A stretch of DNA of 21,473 bases from Clostridiales bacterium UBA1316 (GTDB lineage Bacteria; Bacillota; Clostridia; Oscillospirales; Oscillospiraceae): contig DBTM01000039.1 in NCBI GenBank assembly GCA_002307055.1, positions 89,214 through 110,686 of the forward strand, written 5' to 3'. The notes under the pieces are model-generated. The model was not told the DNA's origin and did not search any database. It saw only the letters and a list, made by a program, of their open reading frames with translations. Made by a program: the position numbers and the translations under genes. Positions 1-8,351 of this stretch are shown here, piece by piece; the first letter of the stretch is position 1; each line of letters opens with the position of its first letter.

Positions 1-63
1 GGCTTCCACGCCCGCCCGTTCCCATCTCGCCGGAGACAAGGCGGCGCGGAAGCCGCCCGCTAC
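1..63. repeat. GC-rich palindromic intergenic repeat (copy 1)
   Basis: Positions 1-12 (GGCTTCCACGCC) and 43-54 (GGCGCGGAAGCC) are inverted copies with one mismatch, so the stretch can fold into a hairpin. Positions 40-63 match 13125-13148 at 23 of 24 bases. The element probably continues past the left edge of the window. It has no coding signal. The family type is inferred from within-window copies only. Confidence 0.6.
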
Positions 64-104
64 ATTGGGAATGGGAGGTACAGATAATAAAAATTCTTGA
101 TTTG

Positions 105-269
105 TCAGCTCCAGATGCCGGTAATGTTGTCGATAACCTCTCCGGCTGCTTTGAGAGCTTTGCCTGCCGCGGTTTTCGAATTTTTACCTTTTGGGGCCAT
201 CACCATTCCAACGGCTGCGCCTGCCATCACGCCTATGGCCATGCCCTTAACGAATCCTGTTTTTGTCAT
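105..269 (-). CDS. YtxH-like small membrane-associated protein (54 aa)
   Basis: The minus strand encodes 54 residues starting MTKTGFVKGMAIGVMAGAAV and ending TGIWS. The first 25 residues form a glycine/alanine-rich hydrophobic segment (GMAIGVMAGAAVGMVMAP) followed by a lysine-rich tail (KGKNSKTAAGKALKAAG). This is the layout of YtxH-type proteins: one N-terminal membrane helix ending near an A-P-K, then a basic amphipathic helix. A GAGG ribosome-binding site lies 7 bases before the ATG. The protein is shorter than usual YtxH members, and its function is unknown beyond a general link of that family to the membrane and stress. Codon use and the ribosome site make it a real gene; the family call is moderate. 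Confidence 0.72.
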   Translation of the reverse strand: MTKTGFVKGMAIGVMAGAAVGMVMAPKGKNSKTAAGKALKAAGEVIDNITGIWS

Positions 270-351
270 ATAAGCCTCATTCCGCCGCTGCGCTTCGGCA
301 TAAATTATTTATGAATTAAAATTCACGCGCAGAAGTACTGGTTTTTTTATT

Positions 352-373
352 GTGGATTACATAATAAATCCAC
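352..373. promoter_or_regulatory. Inverted repeat upstream of the pyrC promoter
   Basis: GTGGATT (352-358) and AATCCAC (367-373) are perfect inverted copies separated by 8 bases, about 27 bases upstream of the pyrC -35 box and between the divergent small protein and pyrC. There is no T-run on either exit side, so a terminator is unlikely. A protein-binding site is possible but unproven. Confidence 0.3.
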
Positions 374-399
374 CAGCTTACATCGTTTTTAGTATGTGC

Positions 400-428
400 T
401 TGCGAAAAATTTTTTATTCCTATATAAT
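400..428 (+). promoter_or_regulatory. Sigma-A type promoter of pyrC
   Basis: TTGCGA (400-405) and a perfect TATAAT (423-428) are separated by 17 bases. Transcription would begin near 435, leaving a leader of about 40 bases before the pyrC ATG. That is too short for a PyrR-type attenuator, and no terminator hairpin is visible in it. Confidence 0.65.
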
Positions 429-475
429 CAACCGAAGACGGGTTTTTCAAGTATATTAAGTGAGGTTCAGAGCTT

Positions 476-1753
476 ATGCTTCTGATTAAAAACGGACATG
501 TGACAGACCCCGCGTCTCAAACTGACGAAAAGATGGATCTGTTTATAAAAGACGGCAAAATCGCCTCGCTCGCCGAGCTGCCGCAGGACCGGCGCTCCTT
601 GGCGGTTATTGACGCCGCGGGTTATATTGTCGCTCCGGGACTTGTTGACATGCATGTGCATTTCCGTGACCCGGGTTTTTTGTATAAAGAGGACTTGCTC
701 AGCGGCGCGGATGCCGCCGCCGCCGGCGGCGTGACGACGGCCGCCTGCATGCCGAACACGCTGCCTGCTGTCGATACACCCGAAGCGGTCGCCGACATTA
801 TTGCGCGGGCGAAGGCAGCCTGCGTGAACATCGTTCCATACGGCGCCGTCACAACCGGCCAAAAAGGCCAATCCTTAACGGATGCCGCCGCGCTGAAAGC
901 TGCCGGGGCCGCCGCGCTGTCCGACGATGGGATGCCGGTGATGAACGCGGCGATTTTAAGGAATGCGATGAAGGCAGCCAAAGCGCTCGGCTTATGCATC
1001 AGCAGCCATTGCGAGGATGCTTCTCTCGTTTGTAACTATGCCGTCAACGAAGGCGCAGTCTCTGAAAAGCTCGGTATTCCGGGGCGGCCCGCCATTGCCG
1101 AGGAGCTGATGGTGATGCGGGATGTGATGCTCGCGCGCGAAACAGGCGCTCAGCTTCATATCGCCCATGTCAGTACCGCCGGAGCTGTCGAGATTATCCG
1201 CCGGGCGAAAGCCGGCGGCGTCCGCGTCACCGCCGAGACATGCCCGCAGTATTTTTCGCTGACGGAAGATGAAGTTTTATTACAGGGCGCAATGGCAAAG
1301 GTCAATCCGCCGCTCCGCACCTCAAGCGATGTTGAAGCGATTATCGCCGGTTTAATTGACGGCACAATCGACGCCATTGCAACAGACCATGCGCCGCATT
1401 CAGCCGGGGAAAAAGCGCTCCCGCTCACCGAAGCCCCCAGCGGCATGGTCGGGCTCGAAACATCGCTCGGACTCACACTGACGGCGCTGTATCACACCGG
1501 GCATTTGACGCTGAGCCGGATTATCGAGCTCATGTCCTGTAATCCCGCACGCATCCTCGGTCTCGGTAAGGGGAGCCTCCGCACCGGCAGTGACGCTGAT
1601 ATTGTCATATTCAGCCCTGATACCCCATGGACGGTCGACCCCGAAAAATTCCGCTCCAAGGGCCGCAACACATCGTTTAAGGGTATGCCCCTCAAAGGTA
1701 AAGTCAAACACACGATCGTCAGCGGTAAAATCGTATTTACCGCGCCGGAATAG
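476..1753 (+). CDS. pyrC: Dihydroorotase (pyrC)
   Basis: Dihydroorotase closes N-carbamoyl-L-aspartate to dihydroorotate, the third step of de novo pyrimidine synthesis, in the cytoplasm. The 425-residue length and motifs fit the bacterial type I enzyme. Zinc ligands are visible: H60 and H62 in DMHVHFRDPG, D151 in SDDG, H178 in SSHCED, H231 in HVSTAG and D304 in ATDHAPH. These coincide almost residue for residue with the Bacillus enzyme as remembered. A GAGG site lies 10 bases before the ATG, and a sigma-A promoter lies at 400-428. pyrF follows after 44 bases, so the two are probably cotranscribed. The other pyr genes (pyrB, pyrD, pyrE, pyrK) are not in the window. Confidence 0.96.
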   Translation: MLLIKNGHVTDPASQTDEKMDLFIKDGKIASLAELPQDRRSLAVIDAAGYIVAPGLVDMHVHFRDPGFLYKEDLLSGADAAAAGGVTTAACMPNTLPAVDTPEAVADIIARAKAACVNIVPYGAVTTGQKGQSLTDAAALKAAGAAALSDDGMPVMNAAILRNAMKAAKALGLCISSHCEDASLVCNYAVNEGAVSEKLGIPGRPAIAEELMVMRDVMLARETGAQLHIAHVSTAGAVEIIRRAKAGGVRVTAETCPQYFSLTEDEVLLQGAMAKVNPPLRTSSDVEAIIAGLIDGTIDAIATDHAPHSAGEKALPLTEAPSGMVGLETSLGLTLTALYHTGHLTLSRIIELMSCNPARILGLGKGSLRTGSDADIVIFSPDTPWTVDPEKFRSKGRNTSFKGMPLKGKVKHTIVSGKIVFTAPE

Positions 1754-1797
1754 CATTACGCATTCCCGTTTATGAGAAACTGAAAAGGGGGACTACC

Positions 1798-2721
1798 ATG
1801 TCGTTCGATATTTTGCAGGAAAAAATCCTGGCTTTAAAAAATCCGACGGTTGCCGGGCTCGACCCGCTGCCGGACTATGTGCCGAAATTTATCATGGATA
1901 AACACATTTCCGAAAAAGGCGAGACGCTTGAAGCCGCGGCGGATGCGTATTACGAATTCAACTGCGGCCTCATTGACGCGCTGCAGGATATCATTCCCGC
2001 CGTCAAGCCGCAGTCGGCCTATTATGAGCTGCTGGGGCCCGCCGGGGTGCATATCTTCAAAAAAACCTTGGATTACGCGCGCGGCAAAGGTCTTTATGTC
2101 ATTGCCGACGTCAAACGCGGTGACATCGGGTCGACGGCTGAAGCCTACAGCGGTGCCTATCTCGGCAGTGTCAAAATCGGCAAAACCGAGCTTTTTCCGT
2201 TTGACTTCGATGCCATAACCGTCAACGGCTATCTCGGCTCGGACGGCATCAAGCCCTTTATTCAAACAAGCGTGCAGCGGGACAAGGCGATTTTTGTGCT
2301 CGTGAAAACCTCAAACCCATCGAGCGCCGATTTTCAGGATGTGCTGACCGGCGGCCGGAAAATGTATACGGTTGTCGGCGACCTGCTTGAAGCTTTGTCA
2401 CAGGATACGCTCGGAAAATACGGCTATTCGCGTGTCGGCGCTGTTGTCGGCGCAACCTATCCGGAGGAGCTGAAATTTTTAAGACAGCGCTTAACAAAAA
2501 CGTTTTTCCTCGTACCCGGCTACGGCGCGCAGGGCGGCGGCGCGCGTGATGTCGCCTCTGCTTTCGACGCTAAGGGCTGCGGCGCGGTTATAAACTCCTC
2601 CCGCGCCATCATCTGCGCATGGAAAAAGGCCGGTAAAGACGGCTGCGATTTCGCCGAAGCCGCACGTCACGAAGCCCTTAAAATGCGCGACGAGCTGCGC
2701 AGCGTCATCCCTTTTGAGTAA
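1798..2721 (+). CDS. pyrF: Orotidine 5'-phosphate decarboxylase (pyrF), long form
   Basis: This enzyme decarboxylates OMP to UMP, the last step of de novo pyrimidine synthesis. At 307 residues it belongs to the longer subfamily of OMP decarboxylases, rather than the roughly 240-residue form of Bacillus and E. coli. The catalytic D-x-K-x-x-D motif is D104-K106-D109 in ADVKRGDIGSTA. An early substrate-binding motif AGLDP is at 19-23. Phosphate-binding motifs VPGYGAQGG (239-247) and INSSRAI (265-271) follow. A strong AAAAGGGGG ribosome site sits 6 bases before the ATG. It is second in the pyrC-pyrF pair, and no terminator with a T-run is evident after it. Confidence 0.95.
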   Translation: MSFDILQEKILALKNPTVAGLDPLPDYVPKFIMDKHISEKGETLEAAADAYYEFNCGLIDALQDIIPAVKPQSAYYELLGPAGVHIFKKTLDYARGKGLYVIADVKRGDIGSTAEAYSGAYLGSVKIGKTELFPFDFDAITVNGYLGSDGIKPFIQTSVQRDKAIFVLVKTSNPSSADFQDVLTGGRKMYTVVGDLLEALSQDTLGKYGYSRVGAVVGATYPEELKFLRQRLTKTFFLVPGYGAQGGGARDVASAFDAKGCGAVINSSRAIICAWKKAGKDGCDFAEAARHEALKMRDELRSVIPFE

Positions 2722-2763
2722 GCAAAAAGCTAATCACCTAATATATGGTTATGCTGAAAACCC

Positions 2764-2795
2764 GTAGGGACGCCCATTGGGTGTCCGCACCCCTC
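2764..2795. repeat. Small hairpin repeat related to the 13067 element
   Basis: GGACGCCC (2768-2775) pairs with GGGTGTCC (2779-2786) through eight pairs (one G-T) around a 3-base loop. The flanks CGTAGGG and TGTCCGC resemble the element at 13067-13100 (CGTAGGGCGG, then GGGCGTCCGCCCTAC). It lacks a T-run, so it is a poor terminator for pyrF. It is most likely a degenerate copy of the same intergenic repeat family. Confidence 0.45.
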
Positions 2796-2847
2796 CGCAT
2801 GCTGTGTATGGCAAATCATAAATTATACACATAAAAAGGTGATGCTT

Positions 2848-3519
2848 ATGCACAGGATACTGATCATAGAGGACGACGATGTCATCGCCCGGACAATGGA
2901 GAAATATTTGGAAACCTGGGGCTATAAGGTGCGGTGCGCCGGAGATTTCAGTGATGTGCTCTCCGAATATGTGGCATACGACCCGCAGCTTATACTGCTG
3001 GATATCTCTCTGCCCTTTTACAACGGCTACCACTGGTGCCGTGAGATCCGGAATGTTTCAAAGGTCCCTATTATTTTCATCTCCTCCGCATCCGAAAACA
3101 TGAACATTGTCATGGCCATGAACATGGGCGGCGACGATTTTATCGCCAAGCCCTTTGATCTGGACGTGCTCATCGCCAAGGTTCAGGCGCTCCTGCGCCG
3201 AACCTACGATTTTGCGGGCCACTCTCATCTTATCGAGTGCCGCGGCGTCATTCTCAACACGGCTGACGCCACGCTCTTCTGCAACGAAGAGAAAATAGAG
3301 CTGACTAAAAATGAATACCGGATTATTCAGCTGCTGATGGAGAACAGGGGCAGAACAGTAAAGCGGGACGCCATTATGGCACGCCTCTGGGAAAACGACA
3401 GCTTCGTGGACGAAAACGCGCTGACCGTCAGCGTCACGCGGCTGCGCCGCAAGCTGGAAGCCGCCGGTCTTTTTAATTTCATTTCCACTAAAAAGGGCAT
3501 TGGCTATCAGGTCGGCTAG
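2848..3519 (+). CDS. OmpR-family response regulator, BceR-like
   Basis: This DNA-binding response regulator has 223 residues from the chosen start. The receiver domain (1-118) shows the acidic pocket EDDD (8-11), the phosphorylated aspartate D52 in LILLDISLP, and K101 in IAKPFD. A winged-helix domain (about 128-223) follows, with the recognition helix in ENALTVSVTRLRRKLE and the wing STKKGIGYQVG. The open frame reaches a GTG at 2839, but AAAAGGTGAT (2834-2843) serves as a ribosome site 4-8 bases before the ATG at 2848, so that ATG is preferred. It is followed 22 bases later by its histidine kinase and then by a BceAB-type transporter. In that family the pair senses peptide antibiotics acting at lipid II and induces the transporter. 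The exact ligand is unknown. Confidence 0.93.
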   Translation: MHRILIIEDDDVIARTMEKYLETWGYKVRCAGDFSDVLSEYVAYDPQLILLDISLPFYNGYHWCREIRNVSKVPIIFISSASENMNIVMAMNMGGDDFIAKPFDLDVLIAKVQALLRRTYDFAGHSHLIECRGVILNTADATLFCNEEKIELTKNEYRIIQLLMENRGRTVKRDAIMARLWENDSFVDENALTVSVTRLRRKLEAAGLFNFISTKKGIGYQVG

Positions 3520-3541
3520 AATTCAGTTGGGTGGGGTACAT

Positions 3542-4522
3542 GTGCTATACGGCTACTTAAAACGTCATTATAAAATTATCATCCTGGTTTTATTGTTTAT
3601 CACCGTTTTCGCTCTTGTTTTTTCGCTGTACAGCCTGCCTGTGGAGGCTGTTTTGTATGCCGCCGTTATATGCTTTGTTATCGGTCTCATTCTTTTTTTC
3701 ATCGGATATTTGCGATATGTTCATAACCACCGCGCGCTATCGGACATGCTCTCGCACGTCGGCGTCAGCATTGACGATCTGCCGCTGCCGCGCGGCGCTT
3801 TGGAAAAGGATTATCAGGCGCTGCTCCGCGCGCTGTTTAACGAGAAAATGCGCGCTGAATCGGTATCGGACACTGCCCGGCGTGACCTCATCGATTATTA
3901 TACCCTCTGGGTGCATCAGATTAAAACGCCGATTGCCGCCATGCGCCTTATTCTGCAGTCGGAAGAAAACAGCCAAAACGCGGCACTGGCTATGGAGCTT
4001 TTTAAAATCGAGCAGTACGTTGAAATGGTGCTGCAGTATTTGCGTCTGGGCAGCAGCTCAACCGATTATGTCATACAAAAATATGATCTGGACAGCATCA
4101 TCCGCCAGTCCGTGCGGAAGTACGCCAAGCTCTTTATTTTAAGGAAAATCGAGCTTGATTTTACAGAAAGCGGCCTGTCCGTCCTCACGGATGAAAAATG
4201 GCTGAGCTTTGTCATCGAGCAGCTGCTGAGCAACGCGCTCAAATACACCCCTACGGGCAAGGTATCGATTTATTCAGAGGGTACCGTCCTCGTTATCGAG
4301 GATACCGGCATCGGCATCAAGGCCGAGGATCTCCCCCGCGTTTTTGAGAAGGGCTTCACCGGTTATAACGGCCGCGAAGACAAGATATCCACCGGCATCG
4401 GCCTTTATCTTTGCAAACGCATCCTCGACAAGCTCAGCCACACCATCACCATCGAATCCGCAACCGGCCGCGGCACCCGCGTCAAAATCAATCTGTCATC
4501 GATCGAATCGATGCCGGAATGA
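3542..4522 (+). CDS. Intramembrane-sensing histidine kinase, BceS-like
   Basis: The kinase has 326 residues from a GTG start. Two membrane helices lie at about 11-30 and 37-58 with almost no extracellular loop. That is the hallmark of kinases that do not bind the drug themselves but read the activity of a partner transporter. The H-box is H125 in WVHQIKTP, the N-box N231 in LLSNALKYT, G1 DTGIG (254-258), the F-box FEKGFTG (268-274) and G2 STGIGL (283-288). All are intact. The open frame extends back to 3500, inside the response regulator gene, but GGGTGGGG (3529-3536) is well placed for GTG 3542. That start also gives the usual short cytoplasmic N-terminus. The gene is cotranscribed with the regulator. 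Confidence 0.92.
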   Translation: MLYGYLKRHYKIIILVLLFITVFALVFSLYSLPVEAVLYAAVICFVIGLILFFIGYLRYVHNHRALSDMLSHVGVSIDDLPLPRGALEKDYQALLRALFNEKMRAESVSDTARRDLIDYYTLWVHQIKTPIAAMRLILQSEENSQNAALAMELFKIEQYVEMVLQYLRLGSSSTDYVIQKYDLDSIIRQSVRKYAKLFILRKIELDFTESGLSVLTDEKWLSFVIEQLLSNALKYTPTGKVSIYSEGTVLVIEDTGIGIKAEDLPRVFEKGFTGYNGREDKISTGIGLYLCKRILDKLSHTITIESATGRGTRVKINLSSIESMPE

Positions 4523-4552
4523 CATAACGATTGCAGTTCTTATCGCCCAACC

Positions 4553-4566
4553 TTACAAAAATGACA
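4553..4566 (+). promoter_or_regulatory. Candidate BceR-type binding box
   Basis: TTACA-AAAA-TGACA at 4553-4566 resembles the TNACA-N4-TGTAA motif described for BceR-like regulators, with two mismatches in the right half. A second TGTAA lies at 4583-4587. The site is about 50 bases upstream of the -35 box of the transporter promoter, in the gap between the kinase and ABC ATPase genes. The motif is recalled from literature and no binding data are available. Confidence 0.4.
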
Positions 4567-4617
4567 TATGAACCCACCCGATTGTAACCTAAAGCTATGG
4601 CGGCGCTGATCGGCCTT

Positions 4618-4647
4618 TTGTTATACTTTGAGCATGATCTGTTATAG
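4618..4647 (+). promoter_or_regulatory. Promoter of the BceAB-like transporter genes
   Basis: TTGTTA (4618-4623) and TTATAG (4642-4647) are separated by 18 bases. A GGAGG site at 4655-4659 and the ATG at 4671 follow. The -35 and -10 boxes are both imperfect, as expected for an activator-dependent promoter. An alternative -10, TATACT at 4622-4627, has no convincing -35. Confidence 0.5.
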
Positions 4648-4670
4648 TTTAACTGGAGGAAAAGTATATC

Positions 4671-5432
4671 ATGCTGCTTGAAGTCACTAATCTAAAAAAA
4701 ATATACACGACCCGCTTCGGCGGGAATCAGGTCCAGGCGCTGGCAAATGTCTCCTTTTCTGTTGAGCAGGGCGAGTATGTTGCCATCATGGGGGAATCCG
4801 GTTCTGGCAAAACGACGCTCCTGAATATTCTGGCATCGCTGGACAAGCCGACGAGCGGCGATGTCCTGTTGGACGGCGTCAGTCTCTTATCCATCAGCGA
4901 AAAAGAGATATCGGCCTTCCGCCGTGACAATCTCGGCTTTGTGTTTCAGGATTTCAATCTTTTGGACACATTCTCCGTCAGAGACAATATCTTTCTGCCG
5001 CTTGTTCTGGCCGGATACCGTTATGATGAAATGGAAGCGAGACTCTCGCCCGTCGCGCAAAGGCTGGGCATTACCGAGCTGCTGGCTAAATTCCCATATG
5101 AAATTTCCGGCGGCCAAAAGCAGCGGGCAGCCATTGCCCGCGCCCTCATCACGAATCCGAAGCTCATTCTCGCCGACGAGCCGACAGGGGCGCTCGATTC
5201 GCGCGCCACAGAAAGTCTGCTGCGTCTTTTCGGTGAAATCAACGGGGAGGGGCAGACAATTTTGATGGTCACTCACTCCACAAAAGCCGCCAGTCACGCC
5301 GGGCGCGTTCTGTTTTTGAGAGACGGCGAGGTCTTCCACCAGCTTTACAGAGGTTCGGTTACATCCGAAGAGATGTTTATCCGGATTTCAGATACGCTCA
5401 CGATGATCGCGGCAGGTAGCAGAAATGAATAA
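4671..5432 (+). CDS. ABC transporter ATP-binding protein, BceA-like
   Basis: This 253-residue ATPase subunit belongs to the MacB/LolD-like group that works with FtsX-fold permeases. Walker A is GESGSGKT (41-48), the Q-loop glutamine Q93 in VFQDFN, the signature ISGGQ (145-149), Walker B LILADEP (165-171), and the switch histidine H202 in VTHS. A GGAGG site precedes the ATG. The stop overlaps the permease start by 8 bases, so translation is coupled. The location after a BceRS-like pair and before a 10-TM permease with a large external domain indicates a peptide-antibiotic resistance transporter. Its substrate cannot be read from sequence. Confidence 0.93.
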   Translation: MLLEVTNLKKIYTTRFGGNQVQALANVSFSVEQGEYVAIMGESGSGKTTLLNILASLDKPTSGDVLLDGVSLLSISEKEISAFRRDNLGFVFQDFNLLDTFSVRDNIFLPLVLAGYRYDEMEARLSPVAQRLGITELLAKFPYEISGGQKQRAAIARALITNPKLILADEPTGALDSRATESLLRLFGEINGEGQTILMVTHSTKAASHAGRVLFLRDGEVFHQLYRGSVTSEEMFIRISDTLTMIAAGSRNE

Positions 5433-7413
5433 GCTCTTTTATGCCAAGCTGGCCGCCGTCAATATCAAAAAAAACGGACGGATATACACGCCGTATATCC
5501 TGACCTGCATTTTCACCGTCGCCATGTTTTATATTCTCCTCTTTATATCCCTCAATAAGGGAATATCGGAAATGCCGGGCGCAATATACATATCGACCCT
5601 CATGATGCTCGGCACAATCGTGATTGGCATTTTTTCGGTCATCATCCTGCTCTATACAAACAGTTTCCTGATGAAAAGGCGAAAAAAAGAGATTGGCCTA
5701 TATAATATCTTAGGTATGGGCAAAAACCATATTGCCAGAGTCCTGTCGGTCGAAATTATGTATGTCGCGCTGATTTCCATTATCGCAGGGCTCTTCGCCG
5801 GTATTCTGCTCAGCAAGCTCATGCTGGCACTGCTGCTTAAGATGCTGCTTTTCAGAATTCCCTTTGGTTTTGAGGTCTCACCGGCTGCCGTTATCATAAC
5901 AGCCGCCTTGTTCGCGGGGATTTTCCTCCTCACGCTCCTGCTGAATCTGGGCAGAATACATATTTCCAAGCCGATTGAACTCCTTTACGGCGGTAACGTC
6001 GGCGAAAAGGAACCGAAAACAAAATGGCTTCTGGCGGTTATCGGCTTTTTAACACTGGGCGCGGGTTATACCATAGCGCTCACCATAAAGAACCCGCTCA
6101 GTGCCCTGCAGCTGTTCTTCTTTGCCGTCATACTCGTCATCATCGGCACGTATTGCCTTTTTACATCCGGCAGCATCGCGCTGTTAAAAGCGCTTCGCAG
6201 CAACAAAAAATACTATTACAAGCCCAAGCATTTTACGTCTGTTTCCGGGATGCTTTACCGCATGAAACAGAACGCAGTGGGCCTGGCCAATATCTGCATT
6301 CTATCGACAATGGTTCTTGTCATGCTCTCGACCACCGTATCGCTGTATCTGGGTATGAACGACGCCCTGCGCAACCGCTTCCCAAGAAATATCGAAATCA
6401 CCTCCGACCATATCACGCAGGAGCAAAGCGATGCGGTGGCAATGAAAGCGGACGCGCTTTTAAAAAGCAGCGGTATAGCTGTAAATAACGTCTCAAGATA
6501 CCGATATAAGGTTTTTGCCTGCTCCGAGTCCGGTTCCCAGCTGGCGATGACCAGTGAATACGCTTCCGGCTACAGCAAGGACCTTGTTGTTTACTTTATT
6601 CCCTTAGCCGACTACAACGCGCTCCAGGGCACATCAGAGGTTTTGTCCGGCGGCGAATTGCTCGCATATGCGCCCAATGCCGATTTCCACGAGGAGAATA
6701 TCACCTTTGGTTCGCTGAAATACCATGTAAAAGCAACCCTCCGTTCTCTCAACGTTGAAGAGAATTTCCTGCTGAGCACCAACAAGTCATTCTTTTTCAT
6801 CATACCGGACGAACAAGCCATCAAGGATATCTATAATTCCTGGACGAACGGCAGCGGCACGTGGAAAGAGCCTGCGTATTATTTCGGCTTCGACGCTGCG
6901 GCAGACGGCAGCAGCCAGATTGCCTTAGCCAGCCAGCTCACGAACGCGGTGTCTAACGATGATTCAAAAAAAGGCGCGCTTATTAATGTCGCGAGTGCCG
7001 AAGGCAACAAAGATATGTTCCTTTATATGTACGGCGGTCTGTTCTTCCTCGGTATTTTCCTCGGCGCGCTGTTCATCATGGCTACCGTTATTATCATGTA
7101 TTACAAGCAGATATCCGAAGGGTATGATGATAAAAAACGTTTTGAGATCATGCAGAAGGTCGGGCTCAGCCGTGATGAAGTCAAAAGGACCATTCGGAGT
7201 CAGGTGCTGACCGTCTTCTTCCTGCCGCTGATTGCCGCCGCCATCCATATCCTGGCCGCTTTTAAAATGATTACAAAACTCTTGTACATACTCGACCTGA
7301 CAAATGTGCGGCTTTTTGCCGAATGCACGCTGGGCACGTTCATCCTCTTCGCCGCAGTCTACGCCATCGTCTACGCGATGACAGCGAAAGCCTATTATAA
7401 AATCGTCAGCTGA
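5425..7413 (+). CDS. ABC transporter permease, BceB-like (FtsX fold)
   Basis: The permease has 662 residues and about ten membrane helices: roughly 22-42, 56-80, 108-130, 152-173, 200-220, 226-250, 287-310, 533-558, 592-615 and 633-655. A soluble domain of about 220 residues (311-530) lies between helices 7 and 8. That domain position and size define BceB-type permeases, where it confers drug specificity and signals to the kinase. The FtsX-like cytoplasmic motif KRRKKEIGLYNILGMGK (84-100) is typical. The start overlaps the ATPase stop. The end is only 27 bases from the convergent XRE gene, with no clear terminator between them. Family assignment is firm; the drug ligand is unknown. Confidence 0.93.
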   Translation: MNKLFYAKLAAVNIKKNGRIYTPYILTCIFTVAMFYILLFISLNKGISEMPGAIYISTLMMLGTIVIGIFSVIILLYTNSFLMKRRKKEIGLYNILGMGKNHIARVLSVEIMYVALISIIAGLFAGILLSKLMLALLLKMLLFRIPFGFEVSPAAVIITAALFAGIFLLTLLLNLGRIHISKPIELLYGGNVGEKEPKTKWLLAVIGFLTLGAGYTIALTIKNPLSALQLFFFAVILVIIGTYCLFTSGSIALLKALRSNKKYYYKPKHFTSVSGMLYRMKQNAVGLANICILSTMVLVMLSTTVSLYLGMNDALRNRFPRNIEITSDHITQEQSDAVAMKADALLKSSGIAVNNVSRYRYKVFACSESGSQLAMTSEYASGYSKDLVVYFIPLADYNALQGTSEVLSGGELLAYAPNADFHEENITFGSLKYHVKATLRSLNVEENFLLSTNKSFFFIIPDEQAIKDIYNSWTNGSGTWKEPAYYFGFDAAADGSSQIALASQLTNAVSNDDSKKGALINVASAEGNKDMFLYMYGGLFFLGIFLGALFIMATVIIMYYKQISEGYDDKKRFEIMQKVGLSRDEVKRTIRSQVLTVFFLPLIAAAIHILAAFKMITKLLYILDLTNVRLFAECTLGTFILFAAVYAIVYAMTAKAYYKIVS

Positions 7414-7440
7414 GCCGCAAAACATTGATTGAATTTTCAG

Positions 7441-8187
7441 CTATGCACTTTCGTTTAAGAATCCGGCAATTTTGCTAATTGCTTCGGTCGGATCTATGAG
7501 CTTCTGGTACATGCCGAGTGAAATCTGACGAAGCTCCTCTTCACCCGTATCTGTTCGCCCGTCAACAAGCTTGCAGATATCGGTGAGGATGCCGGGGAGA
7601 TGCTCGCGCAAATAGGCTTCGCGTTCGGGTTGTTTCAAAAAGTTTGGCAGAAGCAGTTCGCGGCTTTCACGCGCGTGGGGTCGTGAACGGGCCAGCAGTT
7701 CGGCCTTCTCAGTCATTCCGGCGGAGCGATAGAAGAAGCACAGTACAGCGGCAACACTGGCCCGGCGTTTTTCACTCATATCCCCCGCCAAAAAGCGCTC
7801 GCACGTCTCGATGGCATTCTCGATGCCCTCTCCCGCCATGGCGAGCGCCTCCGCGCGTGCCGCCGACAGTCCGAGGTCTGCGGGAAAGGTTTTTAGAGCC
7901 TCATCATAGACGGCCGCGGCATCATGGTATTTGCCTTCCGCCTGCAGGGTGTTCGCCCGCGCATACACACCCCACATCTTTCCCTTGATCTCCTTCATGC
8001 CCAGCAGTTCGTCGACAGTCACTCCAAAGCAGTTCGCCAGCCCCGGCAGCAGTGTGATGTCGGGGTAGCACTCGTCCCGCTCCCATTTACTGACCGCCTG
8101 CCCGGTTACACCAACGTGTGCCGCGAGTTCTTCCTGTGTAAACCCCATGTCGAGCCGCAGCCGCCTGATATTCTTAGCGATAAACAT
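7441..8187 (-). CDS. XRE-family regulator with TPR-like C-terminal domain
   Basis: This transcription regulator has 248 residues. The helix-turn-helix spans about 5-62, with the core FTQEELAAHVGVTGQAVSKW and the trailing helix GVTVDELLGM. Residues 70-200 look like short helical hairpins (KYHDAAAVYDEALKTFPADL, then GIENAIETCERFLAGD), consistent with a TPR-like sensing region. AAGGGGG precedes the ATG by about 7 bases. The gene converges on the transporter permease and diverges from lgt. Its target is unknown, and nothing ties it to the Bce-like module beyond adjacency. Confidence 0.88.
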   Translation of the reverse strand: MFIAKNIRRLRLDMGFTQEELAAHVGVTGQAVSKWERDECYPDITLLPGLANCFGVTVDELLGMKEIKGKMWGVYARANTLQAEGKYHDAAAVYDEALKTFPADLGLSAARAEALAMAGEGIENAIETCERFLAGDMSEKRRASVAAVLCFFYRSAGMTEKAELLARSRPHARESRELLLPNFLKQPEREAYLREHLPGILTDICKLVDGRTDTGEEELRQISLGMYQKLIDPTEAISKIAGFLNESA

Positions 8188-8214
8188 TCAATCGTCCCCC
8201 TTTCGTCTGAGTTT

Positions 8215-8243
8215 ATTTTAGCAAACACCCTCCGTGCCTACAA
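8215..8243 (-). promoter_or_regulatory. Promoter of the minus-strand XRE gene
   Basis: On the minus strand TTGTAG (8243-8238) and TAAAAT (8220-8215) are 17 bases apart. The -10 is about 27 bases before the ATG, with AAGGGGG between them. A TTGACA at 8261-8256 is also present on this strand but has no partner -10 at the right distance. Confidence 0.5.
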
Positions 8244-8351
8244 GAGAGACCTTGTTGTCAAAACTCAACCTCCCGTTGATTTAAGTCGGGCGCCGTTCAT
8301 TTTACCGCGCGGTCTATTGCATTGTGTGATGCGTTACTCATGCGCAGCGCA

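Noticed and set aside
102..314. 70-codon open frame on the plus strand
   Set aside because: It lies antisense to the 54-residue minus-strand gene, has no ribosome site, and its cysteine/histidine-rich translation looks like a shadow frame.
429..475. PyrR-type attenuator in front of pyrC
   Set aside because: The leader is only about 40 bases and shows no anti-terminator/terminator pair.
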